DNA of 64,000 nucleotides, from positions 62,001-126,000 of the forward strand of contig NZ_VJMG01000004.1 of assembly GCF_007004135.1 (NCBI RefSeq). The letters are read 5' to 3'. The stretch's first letter is position 1. Every line of letters starts with the position of its first letter. This stretch comes from Affinirhizobium straminoryzae. GTDB taxonomy: Bacteria; Pseudomonadota; Alphaproteobacteria; Rhizobiales; Rhizobiaceae. Shown in pieces: positions 53,237 to 63,142 of the stretch. The notes beneath the pieces are model-generated. The model worked only from the letters and a program-made list of their open reading frames with translations, was not told where the DNA came from and did no database searches. A program made the translations under genes and the position numbers.

Positions 53237-54241
53237 ATGTTTGGCTTCCTTTTGCGGCGCCTCGCCGTGCTGATCCCGACCTTCATCGGGGTGTCGATCA
53301 TCGCCTTCGCCTTCATCCGGCTGCTGCCGGGCGATCCGGTCGCGCTGTTGTCCGGCGAACGCGTCATGTCGCCGGAGCGCCACGCGCAGATCAGCGCCCA
53401 GCTCGGCCTCGACCGGCCGATGGTCATCCAGTATCTCGATTATCTCGGCGGCGTGCTGCAGGGGAATTTCGGCTCGTCCATCGTCTCCAAGACGCCGATC
53501 CTCAAGCAGTTCATGGCGCTGTTTCCCGCGACCGTTGAACTTTCATTCTGCGCCATTCTGATCGCTATCGCGATCGGCATTCCCGCCGGCGTGATCGCCG
53601 CCATCAAGCGCGGCTCGGCCATCGACCAGTCGATGATGGGCATTGCGCTTGTCGGCTATTCCATGCCGATCTTCTGGTGGGGCCTGCTGCTGATCATCCT
53701 GTTTTCCGGCATCCTGCAATGGACCCCGGTCTCCGGCCGCATTTCGCTGATGTATTTCTTCAAGCCGGTCACCGGCTTCATGCTGATCGATTCGCTGCTG
53801 TCCGGCCAGAAGGGGGCCTTCGCCTCTGCCGTCAGCCACCTGATCCTCCCCTCGATCGTGCTGGCCACCATTCCCCTTGCGGTGATCGCCCGCCAGACGC
53901 GTTCGGCCATGCTGGAAGTGCTGTCGGAGGATTATATCCGCACGGCGCGCGCCAAGGGCCTTTCGCCGTTCCGCGTCGTCAGCCTGCATGCGCTGCGCAA
54001 CGCCATGATCCCGGTCATCACCACGATCGGCCTGCAGATCGGCGTGATGCTCGCCGGCGCCATCCTGACCGAAACCATCTTCTCCTGGCCGGGCATCGGC
54101 AAGTGGATGGTGGATAGCGTGTTCCGCCGCGATTATCCCGTCATCCAGGGCGGCCTGCTTCTGATCGCCGGCATCATCATGGTGGTGAACCTGATCGTGG
54201 ACGTGCTCTACGGCCTCATCAACCCGCGCATCCGCCACTAA
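53237..54241 (+). CDS. dppB: dipeptide ABC transporter permease DppB
   Basis: 334 residues from the ATG at 53237, giving MFGFLLRRLAVLIPTFIGVSIIAF, the standard DppB start; the frame upstream is not conserved-looking. RLLPGDPVALLSGERVMSPERHAQISAQLGLD follows the first helix (read over residues 28-60). EAA loop EDYIRTARAKGLSPFRVVSLHALRNAMIP near residue 230. Channel subunit with DppC. Confidence 0.92.
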   Translation: MFGFLLRRLAVLIPTFIGVSIIAFAFIRLLPGDPVALLSGERVMSPERHAQISAQLGLDRPMVIQYLDYLGGVLQGNFGSSIVSKTPILKQFMALFPATVELSFCAILIAIAIGIPAGVIAAIKRGSAIDQSMMGIALVGYSMPIFWWGLLLIILFSGILQWTPVSGRISLMYFFKPVTGFMLIDSLLSGQKGAFASAVSHLILPSIVLATIPLAVIARQTRSAMLEVLSEDYIRTARAKGLSPFRVVSLHALRNAMIPVITTIGLQIGVMLAGAILTETIFSWPGIGKWMVDSVFRRDYPVIQGGLLLIAGIIMVVNLIVDVLYGLINPRIRH

Positions 54242-54256
54242 GAAGGAAGAAATCCC

Positions 54257-55165
54257 ATGGCAGACACGACCAAGGCCCAGCCCGTGAGCAGCGCGGCCCT
54301 TCGCCGCCAGATGCTCGCGGAATTCTGGTTCTATTTCTCCGAAAACCGCGGCGCGGTGATCGGTCTCTTCGTCTTCATCGCGCTGGTGATCGTCGCGGTC
54401 TTCGCGCCCTTCATCGCCCCGCATTCGCCGTTCGAACAATATCGCGACGCCGTCCTCGTGCCGCCGGTCTGGGTGGAGAAGGGCAATGCCAGCTATCTGC
54501 TCGGCACCGATGCGGTGGGCCGCGATATCCTCTCGCGCCTCATCTACGGCGCGCAGTATTCGCTGTTCATCGGTCTTTTCGTGACGACGCTGTCGCTGAC
54601 CGGCGGCATCCTGGTCGGCCTGATCGCCGGCTATTACCGCGGCTGGGTCGATACCGTCATCATGCGCCTGATGGATATCATCCTCGCCTTTCCCTCGCTG
54701 CTGCTTGCCCTCGTTCTGGTCGCCATCCTCGGCCCCAGCCTGACGAACGGCATGATCGCCATCGCGCTGACGCTGCAGCCGCATTTCGTGCGTCTGACGC
54801 GCGCCGCCGTGATGGCCGAGAAGACCCGTGACTACGTGACTGCCGCCCGCATTTCCGGCGCGGGTCCGTTCCGCCTGATGTTCCGCACCATCCTGCCGAA
54901 CTGCACGGCACCGCTGATCGTGCAGGCCACGCTTTCCTTCTCGAACGCCATCCTGGATGCGGCAGCGCTCGGCTTCCTCGGCATGGGCGCGCAACCGCCG
55001 GCACCGGAATGGGGCACGATGCTCGCCGAAGCGCGCGAATTCATCCTGCGGGCCTGGTGGGTCGTCACCTTCCCCGGCCTTGCCATCCTGATCACCGTTC
55101 TCGCCATCAACCTGATGGGCGACGGCCTGCGCGATGCGCTCGATCCGAAAATGAAGAGGTCCTGA
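54257..55165 (+). CDS. dppC: dipeptide ABC transporter permease DppC
   Basis: 302 residues. N-terminal OppC domain FWFYFSENRGAVIGLFVFIALVIVAVFAPFIAPHSP, then LGTDAVGRDILSRLIYGAQYSL and the EAA loop RDYVTAARISGAGPFRLMFRTILPN around residues 190-214. ALGFLGMGAQPPAPEWGTML is the usual C-terminal region. Ribosome site AAGAAGGAAG. Confidence 0.92.
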   Translation: MADTTKAQPVSSAALRRQMLAEFWFYFSENRGAVIGLFVFIALVIVAVFAPFIAPHSPFEQYRDAVLVPPVWVEKGNASYLLGTDAVGRDILSRLIYGAQYSLFIGLFVTTLSLTGGILVGLIAGYYRGWVDTVIMRLMDIILAFPSLLLALVLVAILGPSLTNGMIAIALTLQPHFVRLTRAAVMAEKTRDYVTAARISGAGPFRLMFRTILPNCTAPLIVQATLSFSNAILDAAALGFLGMGAQPPAPEWGTMLAEAREFILRAWWVVTFPGLAILITVLAINLMGDGLRDALDPKMKRS

Positions 55166-55167
55166 TC

Positions 55168-56019
55168 ATGGCGCTTCTCGACATTCAAAACCTCACCGTC
55201 GAATTCGAAACCGCGACCGGCTGGTTCAAGGCCGTGGACGGCGTATCGCTCTCGGTCGACGAGGGCGAAGTGCTGGCCATCGTCGGCGAAAGCGGCTCCG
55301 GCAAATCGGTCTCCATGCTCGCCGTCATGGGTCTTCTGCCCTGGACCGCGAAGATCACCGCGGACCGCATGCTCTTCCAGGGGCGCGACATCCGGGCGCT
55401 CTCCGATGGCGAACGGCGCAAGCTGATCGGCAAGGACATGGCGATGATCTTCCAGGAGCCGATCGCCAGCCTCAATCCCTGCTTCACCGTCGGCTTCCAG
55501 ATCGAGGAAGTGCTGCGCATCCACATGGGGATGGGGAGACAAGAACGCCGCGCGCGCGCCATCGAACTCTTCACCCAGGTCGGCCTGCCGAACCCGGCAG
55601 AGCGGCTCAACCACTTCCCGCACCAGATGTCGGGCGGCCAGTGCCAGCGCGTGATGATCGCAATCGCGATTGCCTGCAATCCGAAACTGCTGATCGCCGA
55701 CGAGCCGACCACCGCGCTCGACGTGACGATCCAGAAGCAGATCCTCGACCTTCTGATGTCGCTGCAGGCCGAGCACGGCATGGGTCTGATCATGATCACC
55801 CACGACATGGGCGTGGTGGCCGAAACCGCCGACCGCGTGATCGTGCAGTACAAGGGCCGCAAGATGGAGGAGGCCGATGTGCTCTCGCTCTTCGAGGCGC
55901 CGAAAAACGCCTATACCCGCGCGCTGCTCTCCGCCCTGCCGGAAAATGCCACCGGCAAGCGGCTGAGCACGGTCTCGGATTTCATGACGGCAGACGAACT
56001 GGCCGGAGGCGCACGATGA
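55168..56019 (+). CDS. dppD: dipeptide ABC transporter ATPase DppD
   Basis: 283 residues from the ATG at 55168, 2 nt after dppC. Walker A GESGSGKSVSM near residue 39, signature MSGGQCQRVMIAIAIACNP, Walker B LLIADEPTTALDV, and MITHDMGVVAE. It ends soon after FEAPKNAYTRALLSALPE, so the C-terminal oligopeptide-transporter extension with its iron-sulfur cysteines found in longer DppD proteins is absent. Confidence 0.9.
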   Translation: MALLDIQNLTVEFETATGWFKAVDGVSLSVDEGEVLAIVGESGSGKSVSMLAVMGLLPWTAKITADRMLFQGRDIRALSDGERRKLIGKDMAMIFQEPIASLNPCFTVGFQIEEVLRIHMGMGRQERRARAIELFTQVGLPNPAERLNHFPHQMSGGQCQRVMIAIAIACNPKLLIADEPTTALDVTIQKQILDLLMSLQAEHGMGLIMITHDMGVVAETADRVIVQYKGRKMEEADVLSLFEAPKNAYTRALLSALPENATGKRLSTVSDFMTADELAGGAR

Positions 56020-56867
56020 CGGCGACGGAAAACAACGCGGTTCCCATGCTGGAAATCCGCAACATCAAGCAGGACTACCACGTGCCGCAGGGCCTCTTCA
56101 AACCGGAGAAGGTCGTGCATGCGGTGAAGGGCGTTTCCTTCAAGCTCGACGCCGGAAAGACGCTTGCCATCGTCGGCGAAAGCGGTTGCGGCAAGTCGAC
56201 GCTGGCGCGCATCCTTACCTTCATCGACCAGCCGACGGCCGGCGAACTGCTGATCGAGGGCAAGCCGGTCGATACCCGCCCCGGGCATCTCTCGGCCGAG
56301 ATGCGCCGCAAGGTGCAGATCGTCTTCCAGAACCCCTATGGCTCGCTCAATCCGCGCCAGAAGATCGGCGACGTGCTGGGGGAACCGCTGGCGATCAACA
56401 CGACGATGTCGGCGGCCGAACGGCGCGAGCGGGCGACCGAGATGCTGGTCAAGGTCGGCCTTGGTCCGGAGCATTACAACCGCTATCCGCACATGTTCTC
56501 CGGCGGCCAGCGCCAGCGCATCGCGATTGCCCGCGCGCTGATGCTGAACCCGAAACTTCTCGTGCTGGACGAGCCGGTGTCGGCGCTGGACCTTTCGGTG
56601 CAGGCGCAGGTGCTGAACCTGCTCGCCGACCTGCAGGAAGAATTCGGCCTGACCTATGTCTTCATCAGTCACGACCTCTCGGTGGTCAAATACATCGCCG
56701 ACGAGGTGATGGTGATGTATTATGGCGAGGCGGTGGAATATGGCACCCGCGACGCGGTGTTCGAGGCACCCAGCCACGCCTATACACGCACCCTGTTTGC
56801 CGCAACGCCGAGGGCGGACGTGGAGTCGATCCGCGCCCGCATCGCGCGCAAGAAGGCCATTGCCTGA
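56016..56867 (+). CDS. dppF: dipeptide ABC transporter ATPase DppF
   Basis: 283 residues, start overlapping dppD by 4 nt. Q-loop and Walker A are in [18 protein letters not shown], then QIVFQNPYGSLNPRQKIGDVL (family-typical), FSGGQRQRIAIARALMLNP and LVLDEPVSALDLSVQAQVL. Like its partner it lacks a long C-terminal extension. Last gene of the operon, followed by a strong hairpin. Confidence 0.91.
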   Translation: MTATENNAVPMLEIRNIKQDYHVPQGLFKPEKVVHAVKGVSFKLDAGKTLAIVGESGCGKSTLARILTFIDQPTAGELLIEGKPVDTRPGHLSAEMRRKVQIVFQNPYGSLNPRQKIGDVLGEPLAINTTMSAAERRERATEMLVKVGLGPEHYNRYPHMFSGGQRQRIAIARALMLNPKLLVLDEPVSALDLSVQAQVLNLLADLQEEFGLTYVFISHDLSVVKYIADEVMVMYYGEAVEYGTRDAVFEAPSHAYTRTLFAATPRADVESIRARIARKKAIA

Positions 56868-56881
56868 TCGATGCCTTTCGC

Positions 56882-56910
56882 AAGCCGGCGGCCTTTGCCG
56901 CCGGCTTCTC
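56882..56910. terminator. bidirectional terminator between dppF and DUF1349 gene
   Basis: A 10-bp perfect GC-rich stem (56882-56891 with 56898-56907) with loop CCTTTG lies between the convergent dppF and DUF1349 genes. Confidence 0.8.
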
Positions 56911-56916
56911 CCTCAC

Positions 56917-57492
56917 TCAGGTGAGATCGTGCAGGTCCTTGCCGGACGGCGCGGTGACCGTGAAATCGGAAAACAGAACCTCGAGACCCTCTCGCTCCGG
57001 CGTGCAGCACATCGGACCGACCCGATAGGTTTCGGCCACCGGAAAAGGCGAGAGCCGCATCAGCGGCCAGTGGTGTCCATCGGCGGAATATTGCAGCCGC
57101 AGCCAGCCCGCATCGACCGTCACCCGCAGATAAAGGTCGGACGGATCGCCGGCATAGGGGCCTGTCGCCCAGTCGGACTGGCCGAGCGTCAGGACGCTGC
57201 CGAGGCAGGCCACGCCATCGGAAAACTCGATGCCCGCCTTCAGCCAGTGGTTCTCGTCCATGCGCACCATCAGGCCGGCCTGATCGTAGAGCTGGTCATA
57301 ACGCGCCCGGATCCGCATCTGGGCCGTGAAGCCGCCGGTGCGGGCGAGACCGAAGAAATGCCCGCTGTCGCGCGCAAAACCGTAATAGGTCTTCTGCCAG
57401 AAATCGCTCTTCGCATCGGTCGTGACCTGCAGACCCTTTTCCGTCAGCGACCACCGTCGCGGTGCGTTCAGCCATTCGCAGGCATCAAACAT
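56917..57492 (-). CDS. DUF1349 domain-containing protein
   Basis: 191 residues, no signal peptide. The pattern LNAPRRWSLTEKGLQVTTDAKSDFWQKT ... YDQAGLMVRMDENHWLKAGIEFSDG ... SDLYLRVTVDAGWLRLQYSADGHHW (spread over residues 8-150) is that of DUF1349, a concanavalin-like beta-sandwich thought to bind or process sugars and often found near glycan catabolism genes. It is a single-gene unit here. Function unknown. Confidence 0.82.
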   Translation of the reverse strand: MFDACEWLNAPRRWSLTEKGLQVTTDAKSDFWQKTYYGFARDSGHFFGLARTGGFTAQMRIRARYDQLYDQAGLMVRMDENHWLKAGIEFSDGVACLGSVLTLGQSDWATGPYAGDPSDLYLRVTVDAGWLRLQYSADGHHWPLMRLSPFPVAETYRVGPMCCTPEREGLEVLFSDFTVTAPSGKDLHDLT

Positions 57493-57553
57493 CTCTTTCC
57501 TCCCTTGCTGTTTGCCCTGTAGATAAACACTGACTAGTCAAGAAAGCGAAGCC

Positions 57554-59416
57554 ATGCCTCGATCCATGCCCCATACCGACCGTCTTTTCGAGACCGAAGG
57601 CGGCCGGCATCCGCTCGCAGTGCTACGCGAGGTCTATGGCTATACGGCCTTTCGCGGGCGGCAGGCGGAGGTGGTGGCCACAGTGACGGCCGGTCGCGAT
57701 GCCGTGGTGCTGTTTCCGACGGGAGCCGGCAAATCGCTCTGCTTCCAGATCCCGGCGCTCTGCCGGGAGGGCGTCGGCATCGTCGTCTCGCCGCTGATTG
57801 CGCTGATGCGCGATCAGGTGGAGGCGCTGAAACAGCTCGGGGTTCGGGCGGCAGCGCTCAATTCCTCGCTGACCCGCGAGGATTACGTCGCGGTGCGGCG
57901 CGCGCTCGATCGCCGGGAACTCGACCTGCTCTATGTGACACCCGAGCGCACGGTGACGCCGGGCTTCCGCGAGATGCTCGACCAGACGAAGATTGCCCTG
58001 TTTGCCATCGACGAGGCGCATTGCGTTTCGCAATGGGGCCATGATTTCCGGCCGGAATATCGCGAACTCGGCCAGCTGGCGACGCTTTATCCCGGCGTGC
58101 CGCGCGTGGCGCTGACGGCCACCGCCGATCCGCACACCCGCGAGGATATCATCGAGCGTCTGGGGCTGCAGGGCGCGGAGGTGTTCACCACCTCCTTCGA
58201 CCGGCCGAACATCACCTATGAGATCGTCGAGCGCGACCAGCCGCGCCAGCAATTGCTGCGCTTCCTGTCGCGCCACAAGGGATCGAGCGGCATCGTCTAC
58301 TGCCTGTCGCGCGCCAAGGTGGAAGACACCGCCGACTGGCTGAACGAGCAGGGCATCCGGGCGCTGCCCTATCATGCCGGCATGGAGCGGGAGAAGCGCG
58401 ACGCGCATCAGGATGCCTTCCTGAAGGAAGAAGATCTCTGCCTCGTGGCAACCGTCGCCTTCGGCATGGGCATCGACAAGCCCAACGTACGCTATGTCGC
58501 CCATCTCGACCTGCCAGGCTCGGTGGAGGCCTATTACCAGGAAACCGGCCGCGCCGGCCGTGACGGACTGCCCTCGGAAGTCTGGATGGCCTATGGCATG
58601 GCCGATGTCATCCAGCGCGGACGGATGATCGACGAAGGCGGATCGAGCGACGACATCAAGCGGGTGGAGCGCGCCAAGCTGAATGCGCTGCTTGCCATCT
58701 GCGAGACACCCGGCTGCCGGCGACAGGCGATCCTCGCGCATTTCGGCGAAGCGCATGCCGGCCGCTGCGGGAATTGCGATACCTGCCTGAAACCGGTCGA
58801 GACCTGGGACGGCACGGAGGCCGCGATCAAGGCGCTCGCCGCCATCTATCGCACCGGCGAACGCTTCGGCACCGGCCACCTGATCGACGTGCTGCTCGGC
58901 ACCGTCAACGACAAGACGACCCGCTTCGGCCATGTGGACATGCCGGTGTTCGGCGCCGGCAAGGATCTGGCATCCAAGACCTGGCAATCGGTGTTCCGAC
59001 AATTGCTGGCAGCCGGGTTGATCAGCGTCGACCACGCGGCCTTCGGCGCATTGAAGCTTGAGGAAACCGCCCGCGCCGTCTTCAAGCGGGAACGGGAAGT
59101 GCGCTTCCGCGTCGACCGCCCGACCAAGGGCAAGGCTGCCCGCACTGCATCTGCCAGTTCCGCCCATGCCCGCTCGGCGCTTGAGGGCGACGACATGGCG
59201 CTGTTCGAGACGCTGCGCAGCGCCCGCATGGAACTGGCGCGCGAACTTGCCGTGCCGCCCTATCTGATCTTTCCGGATACCACGCTCGTTGCTTTTGCCC
59301 GGGAACGGCCGATGACGCCGGAGGCGATGCTCGGCATTTCCGGGGTCGGCCCCTCCAAGCTGGAACGCTATGGCGAGACGTTTCTCGACCTGATCCGGGA
59401 GCATGACGACGCGTGA
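57554..59416 (+). CDS. recQ: ATP-dependent DNA helicase RecQ
   Basis: 620-residue 3'-5' helicase of recombination and replication-fork repair. Order of motifs: [29 protein letters not shown] (motifs 0 and I, about residues 34-62), [19 protein letters not shown] (II), ALTATADP (III), [41 protein letters not shown] (V-VI, about 301-341). The zinc site cysteines occur in CETPGCRR and CGNCDTC, then an RQC winged helix and a C-terminal HRDC domain (about 545-617). ATG at 57554; a second ATG at 57566 is possible. Confidence 0.95.
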   Translation: MPRSMPHTDRLFETEGGRHPLAVLREVYGYTAFRGRQAEVVATVTAGRDAVVLFPTGAGKSLCFQIPALCREGVGIVVSPLIALMRDQVEALKQLGVRAAALNSSLTREDYVAVRRALDRRELDLLYVTPERTVTPGFREMLDQTKIALFAIDEAHCVSQWGHDFRPEYRELGQLATLYPGVPRVALTATADPHTREDIIERLGLQGAEVFTTSFDRPNITYEIVERDQPRQQLLRFLSRHKGSSGIVYCLSRAKVEDTADWLNEQGIRALPYHAGMEREKRDAHQDAFLKEEDLCLVATVAFGMGIDKPNVRYVAHLDLPGSVEAYYQETGRAGRDGLPSEVWMAYGMADVIQRGRMIDEGGSSDDIKRVERAKLNALLAICETPGCRRQAILAHFGEAHAGRCGNCDTCLKPVETWDGTEAAIKALAAIYRTGERFGTGHLIDVLLGTVNDKTTRFGHVDMPVFGAGKDLASKTWQSVFRQLLAAGLISVDHAAFGALKLEETARAVFKREREVRFRVDRPTKGKAARTASASSAHARSALEGDDMALFETLRSARMELARELAVPPYLIFPDTTLVAFARERPMTPEAMLGISGVGPSKLERYGETFLDLIREHDDA

Positions 59417-59443
59417 TGTCTGCGCGCCGTCGGTGATCGGTGG

Positions 59444-60850
59444 TCAGATGGCCTTCAGCGCCTCTGCCACGCGCGCGCGCCAGGCGGCGTTCTGAACCAG
59501 CGCCTCCGGAAACAGGCCCGGCAAGGCAAAGAAGGCATCCGGGGATCCGGTCTCGGCTGACAGGCGAGCGGCGGCGCGAAGCTCGTCCGCCCGCGGATCC
59601 TCCAGGAGGTCGGTGGTGCGGATATAGGCGATCCAGAAGGCCGTTGCCTCGGCGAACTCCAGCGCGTGATCCCCCTGCGCCAGCGCATCGACGGTGGCGG
59701 CAAAGATCCGCTGCGGCATCTTCTGGCTGCCATCCATGGCGATCTGCTTGGTCTTGTGGGCGATTGTCGGGTTGCTGAAGCGGGTGATCAGTTCCGCCTG
59801 ATAGGCCTCGAGATCGATGCCCGGCACCGGATCGAGTGTGCGGGCGGCGGCGGCCATGTGGCGACGGACCCGCGCGGCATGTTCCGGCACCGCCATCACG
59901 TCGCGCACAAAGGGCAGCCCCTTCACCTGACCGAGATAGGCAAGCATCGAATGGGCGCCATTCAGAAGCCGGAGCTTCATCTTCTCATAGGGCTCGACCG
60001 TCTCCACGAACAGCGCACCGGCCTTTTCCCAGGCGGGCCGGCCGCAGGCGAAGCGGTCCTCGATCACCCATTGCAGGAAGGGTTCGGTATCGAGCGCCAG
60101 CCGGTCCTCGGCGCCCAGCAGTTCGGCCGCCCGCGACAGCGTCTCCGCGGTGGCGGCCGGCACGATGCGGTCGATCATGGTGCTGGGGAAGGCGCCCTCG
60201 GCGGCAATCCAATCGGCCAGAGCAGGGTCGCGCCGGGTCGCCATCTCCAGCACGAGCCGCCGTACGACACGACCATTGGTCGGCAGGTTGTCACAGCAGA
60301 GAACGGTATAGGGGGCAAGCCCCGCCGCCCGGCGCCGCGCCAATCCCTCGACCAGAAAGCCGATCGCGCCGATCGGTGCCTGCGGATGGGCAAGATCGGC
60401 GGCGATGGCAGGATGGGTGAGGTCAAGGCCGCCGGTCACGGGATCGAGGCCATAAGCCTTTTCCGTCACCGTCAGCGTCACGATCCGGATGTCGGGGCTT
60501 TCGAGGCGGGCAAGCAGCGCGTCACGCTCATCGGCTGCGGAGATACCGCCGATGACGCAGCCGACGAGGCGCATCTGCGGGCCGCTCGCATCGCGCGCCG
60601 TCACGGTGAACAGATGGTCCTGCCGGCGCAGATCCTCCACCGCCTGCCGCGAGCGCAGGCTGACCCCGATGATGCCCCAGTCACCAAATTCCTCGGCAAG
60701 CGCGAGATCGGTGTAGACGGCCTGATGGGCGCGGTGAAAGGCACCGAAGCCGAGATGCACGATGCCCGGCTTCAAGCGCTGCCGGTCGAAGCCGGGGGAA
60801 AGGACGCCGGCGGGCAGGGGCGTGGCGGAGGTGAGGGGCTGCATGCTCAT
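59444..60850 (-). CDS. uxuB: fructuronate reductase / mannitol dehydrogenase family protein
   Basis: 468 residues from the ATG at 60850, overlapping the uxuA stop by 4 nt. Rossmann start GIVHLGFGAFHRAHQAVYTD (about residues 29-48), middle TVLCCDNLPTNGRVVRRLVLEMA, and the catalytic helical domain KMKLRLLNGAHSMLAYLGQ with the polyol-dehydrogenase K-x5-N-x2-H. It interconverts D-fructuronate and D-mannonate with NADH, feeding the dehydratase encoded just upstream. Tagaturonate or mannitol activity is possible in this family. Confidence 0.88.
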   Translation of the reverse strand: MSMQPLTSATPLPAGVLSPGFDRQRLKPGIVHLGFGAFHRAHQAVYTDLALAEEFGDWGIIGVSLRSRQAVEDLRRQDHLFTVTARDASGPQMRLVGCVIGGISAADERDALLARLESPDIRIVTLTVTEKAYGLDPVTGGLDLTHPAIAADLAHPQAPIGAIGFLVEGLARRRAAGLAPYTVLCCDNLPTNGRVVRRLVLEMATRRDPALADWIAAEGAFPSTMIDRIVPAATAETLSRAAELLGAEDRLALDTEPFLQWVIEDRFACGRPAWEKAGALFVETVEPYEKMKLRLLNGAHSMLAYLGQVKGLPFVRDVMAVPEHAARVRRHMAAAARTLDPVPGIDLEAYQAELITRFSNPTIAHKTKQIAMDGSQKMPQRIFAATVDALAQGDHALEFAEATAFWIAYIRTTDLLEDPRADELRAAARLSAETGSPDAFFALPGLFPEALVQNAAWRARVAEALKAI

Positions 60851-62073
60851 GACAATCCTGATGCGGTTTGGCCGGTGGCGGCGAGGCCGAAGGTCCGGTG
60901 GGAGAGGGCGCGTTCGATGCCGCGCAGTTCGGCAAGCCCCTTGAGACGGCCGATAGCGGGATAGCCGGGCTGCGCGCCGCGCGTGAGATCGTCGAGAATT
61001 TCCTGCCCGTGGTCGGGGCGCATGGGAATCTGGTGATCGGCGCGGCCTTCCGCCCTGCGCCGGGCCTCCTCGGCCAGCAACTCGGCAATCACCGCCACCA
61101 TGTCCGTATCGCCTTCCAGGTGCTCGTCCTCGAAGAAGGAGCAGGGGGTACGCTCTTCCTCGCGGCGCACATTGCGCAGATGCACGAAGTGGATGCGCGA
61201 GGCGAACCGGCGCGCCATGGCCGGCAGATCGTTGTCGGCGCGCGCACCGAGCGAGCCGGTGCAGAAGGTCATGCCATTGGCCGGGTGATCCACCGCCGCC
61301 AGCATGTCGGCATAATCCTCGGCGGTGGAAAGAATGCGCGGCAGGCCGAGCAGCGCCCATGGCGGATCGTCCGGATGCGCGCAGATGTTGATGCCGGCCT
61401 GTTCGGCGACGGGCACGACCTCGGCCAGGAAATCGAAGAGATTCTGCTTCAGGCGCTGCCGATCGATGCCGGCATAGGTTTCGAGCAGGCCGAGCAGTTG
61501 CGGCAGGCTGTAGCCATCGGCAGAACCCGGCAGGCCGGCGCCGATATTGCGCGACAGGGCGGCCCGACGGTCATCGTCCATGGCGCGGAAACGATCCGCT
61601 GCCGCCGCCCGCGTCTGCGAATCGTAATCGCCTTCGGCGCCGGGGCGCTGTAACAGGTGCAGGTCGAAGGCGGCAAAGTCGATGCGGTCGAAGCGCATTG
61701 CCTTGGCGCCATGCCGGGCGCTCCAGCGCAGTTCCGTACGCGTCCAGTCGAGGATCGGCATGAAATTGTAGCAAACCGTGCGGATGCCGGCCTCGCCCAG
61801 CCGGCGCAGGGTTTCCTGCCAGTTGGCGATATGGGTCTTCCAGTCGCCGGTCTGCGTCTTGATGCTTTCCGACACCGGCACGCTTTCCACCACGTCCCAG
61901 ACGAGGCCGGCGGCGGCGATCTCCGCCTGCCGGCGGGCGATCTCCTCGACCGGCCAGACCGCGCCGGTCGGAATGTGGTGCAGCGCGCTGACGATGCCGA
62001 CCGCCCCCGCCTGGGCGGCATCCGTCACGCTCACCCGATCGATCGGGCCAAACCAGCGCCAGGTATGTCTCAT
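60847..62073 (-). CDS. uxuA: mannonate dehydratase
   Basis: 408 residues from the ATG at 62073, with CTGAGG 8 nt upstream; the frame to 62235 covers the upstream gene. MRHTWRWFGPIDRVSVTDAAQAGA is the standard UxuA start, followed by IVSALHHIPTGAVWPVEEI, VCYNFMPILDWTRTEL, INICAHPDDPP and the metal-site FCTGSLGARADND. Dehydrates D-mannonate to 2-keto-3-deoxy-D-gluconate. Part of a four-gene hexonate unit. Confidence 0.94.
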   Translation of the reverse strand: MRHTWRWFGPIDRVSVTDAAQAGAVGIVSALHHIPTGAVWPVEEIARRQAEIAAAGLVWDVVESVPVSESIKTQTGDWKTHIANWQETLRRLGEAGIRTVCYNFMPILDWTRTELRWSARHGAKAMRFDRIDFAAFDLHLLQRPGAEGDYDSQTRAAAADRFRAMDDDRRAALSRNIGAGLPGSADGYSLPQLLGLLETYAGIDRQRLKQNLFDFLAEVVPVAEQAGINICAHPDDPPWALLGLPRILSTAEDYADMLAAVDHPANGMTFCTGSLGARADNDLPAMARRFASRIHFVHLRNVRREEERTPCSFFEDEHLEGDTDMVAVIAELLAEEARRRAEGRADHQIPMRPDHGQEILDDLTRGAQPGYPAIGRLKGLAELRGIERALSHRTFGLAATGQTASGLS

Positions 62074-62083
62074 GTCAAAAACC

Positions 62084-63142
62084 TCAGGAGAGAAAATGCA
62101 GTTGAACCTTGCAGGCGACCATGCGGTCGCCCGCCTGCCGGAAGGCGGCATCCGCCTCTTCCAGCGGAAAGCTGTGGGTGAGAATGGGGCGCACATCGAT
62201 ACGGCGCGTGGCGATATGGGAAACGGCCTCGGCAAACTCGCTGTCGAAACGCTGCGAGCCGATCATCGTGATCTCCTTGCCGACCAGCGCATTGAGCGGC
62301 AGCCGGATGTCGCCCGTCACGCCCACCTGCACGATGGTGCCGCGCGGGCGAACCGTGGCAATCGCGGACCGCAGCGCCGGCTCGGCCGCAGAACACTCGA
62401 AGGCGATATCGAACTGCCCCTTGTCGGCCTCGTAGGCGGAGAGGAGGTCCGGCCGCTCGGCCACGTTGATGGTGCCGGTCGCCCCCATGGCGGCCGCCCG
62501 GGCAAGCGCCGCATCGGCAAGATCGGTCGCCATGACCTCGGCCGCCCCCGCATGCCGCGCCGCCGCCGCCACCAGCGCGCCGATGGGACCGGAGCCGGTG
62601 ACGAGGACCCGCTTTCCGGAGAGATCGCCGGCGCGCGACACTGCATGCAGGCAGACCGCCAGCGGTTCGGCACAGGCCGCCTCCTGCGGGCTGACCAGCG
62701 TCCCGGCCGGCAGGCACTGACGCGCCGGCACCACCATCCAGTCGCGGAACAGCCCCTGCGCATGCGGCAGCCGCATGGCGCTACCCATGAACTGCATGTC
62801 GAGGCAATGGATGGGAAGATCTTTCGCACAGAACCGGCAGTGACCGCAGGGCTGGCTCGGATTGACGGCCACCAGATCCCCAGGCGCCAGATGCGAGACG
62901 CCATCCCCCAGCGCCACCACATGGCCGGCCGCCTCGTGGCCTGGAATGATCGGCTCGCGCACGCGGATCGGCCCGAAGCCGCCATCCTGATAATAATGGA
63001 GATCGGAGCCGCAGATGCCGCCGGCCGCCATCTTCAGGAGAACCTCCCCCGGACCGGGGGAGGCAAGCGGCATGGTTTCCACGCGAATGTCGCGGACACC
63101 GTGAAGCCGCGCGATACGGGTTTCTGTCGCCATTGCTCCCAT
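62084..63142 (-). CDS. zinc alcohol dehydrogenase, L-idonate/L-gulonate 5-dehydrogenase type
   Basis: 352 residues from the ATG at 63142, which overlaps the TRAP permease stop by 1 nt (TGATG); an ATG at 63133 would give MATETRIARL. Catalytic zinc ligands: Cys in GGICGSDLHYY and HE in PGHEAAGHV; structural zinc Cys in CGHCRFCAKDLPIHC. NAD-binding GSGPIGALVAA follows. Similar to IdnD. With uxuB and uxuA downstream and a TRAP importer upstream, oxidation of L-gulonate to D-fructuronate (or L-idonate to 5-keto-gluconate) is the best-supported role. Confidence 0.85.
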   Translation of the reverse strand: MGAMATETRIARLHGVRDIRVETMPLASPGPGEVLLKMAAGGICGSDLHYYQDGGFGPIRVREPIIPGHEAAGHVVALGDGVSHLAPGDLVAVNPSQPCGHCRFCAKDLPIHCLDMQFMGSAMRLPHAQGLFRDWMVVPARQCLPAGTLVSPQEAACAEPLAVCLHAVSRAGDLSGKRVLVTGSGPIGALVAAAARHAGAAEVMATDLADAALARAAAMGATGTINVAERPDLLSAYEADKGQFDIAFECSAAEPALRSAIATVRPRGTIVQVGVTGDIRLPLNALVGKEITMIGSQRFDSEFAEAVSHIATRRIDVRPILTHSFPLEEADAAFRQAGDRMVACKVQLHFLS

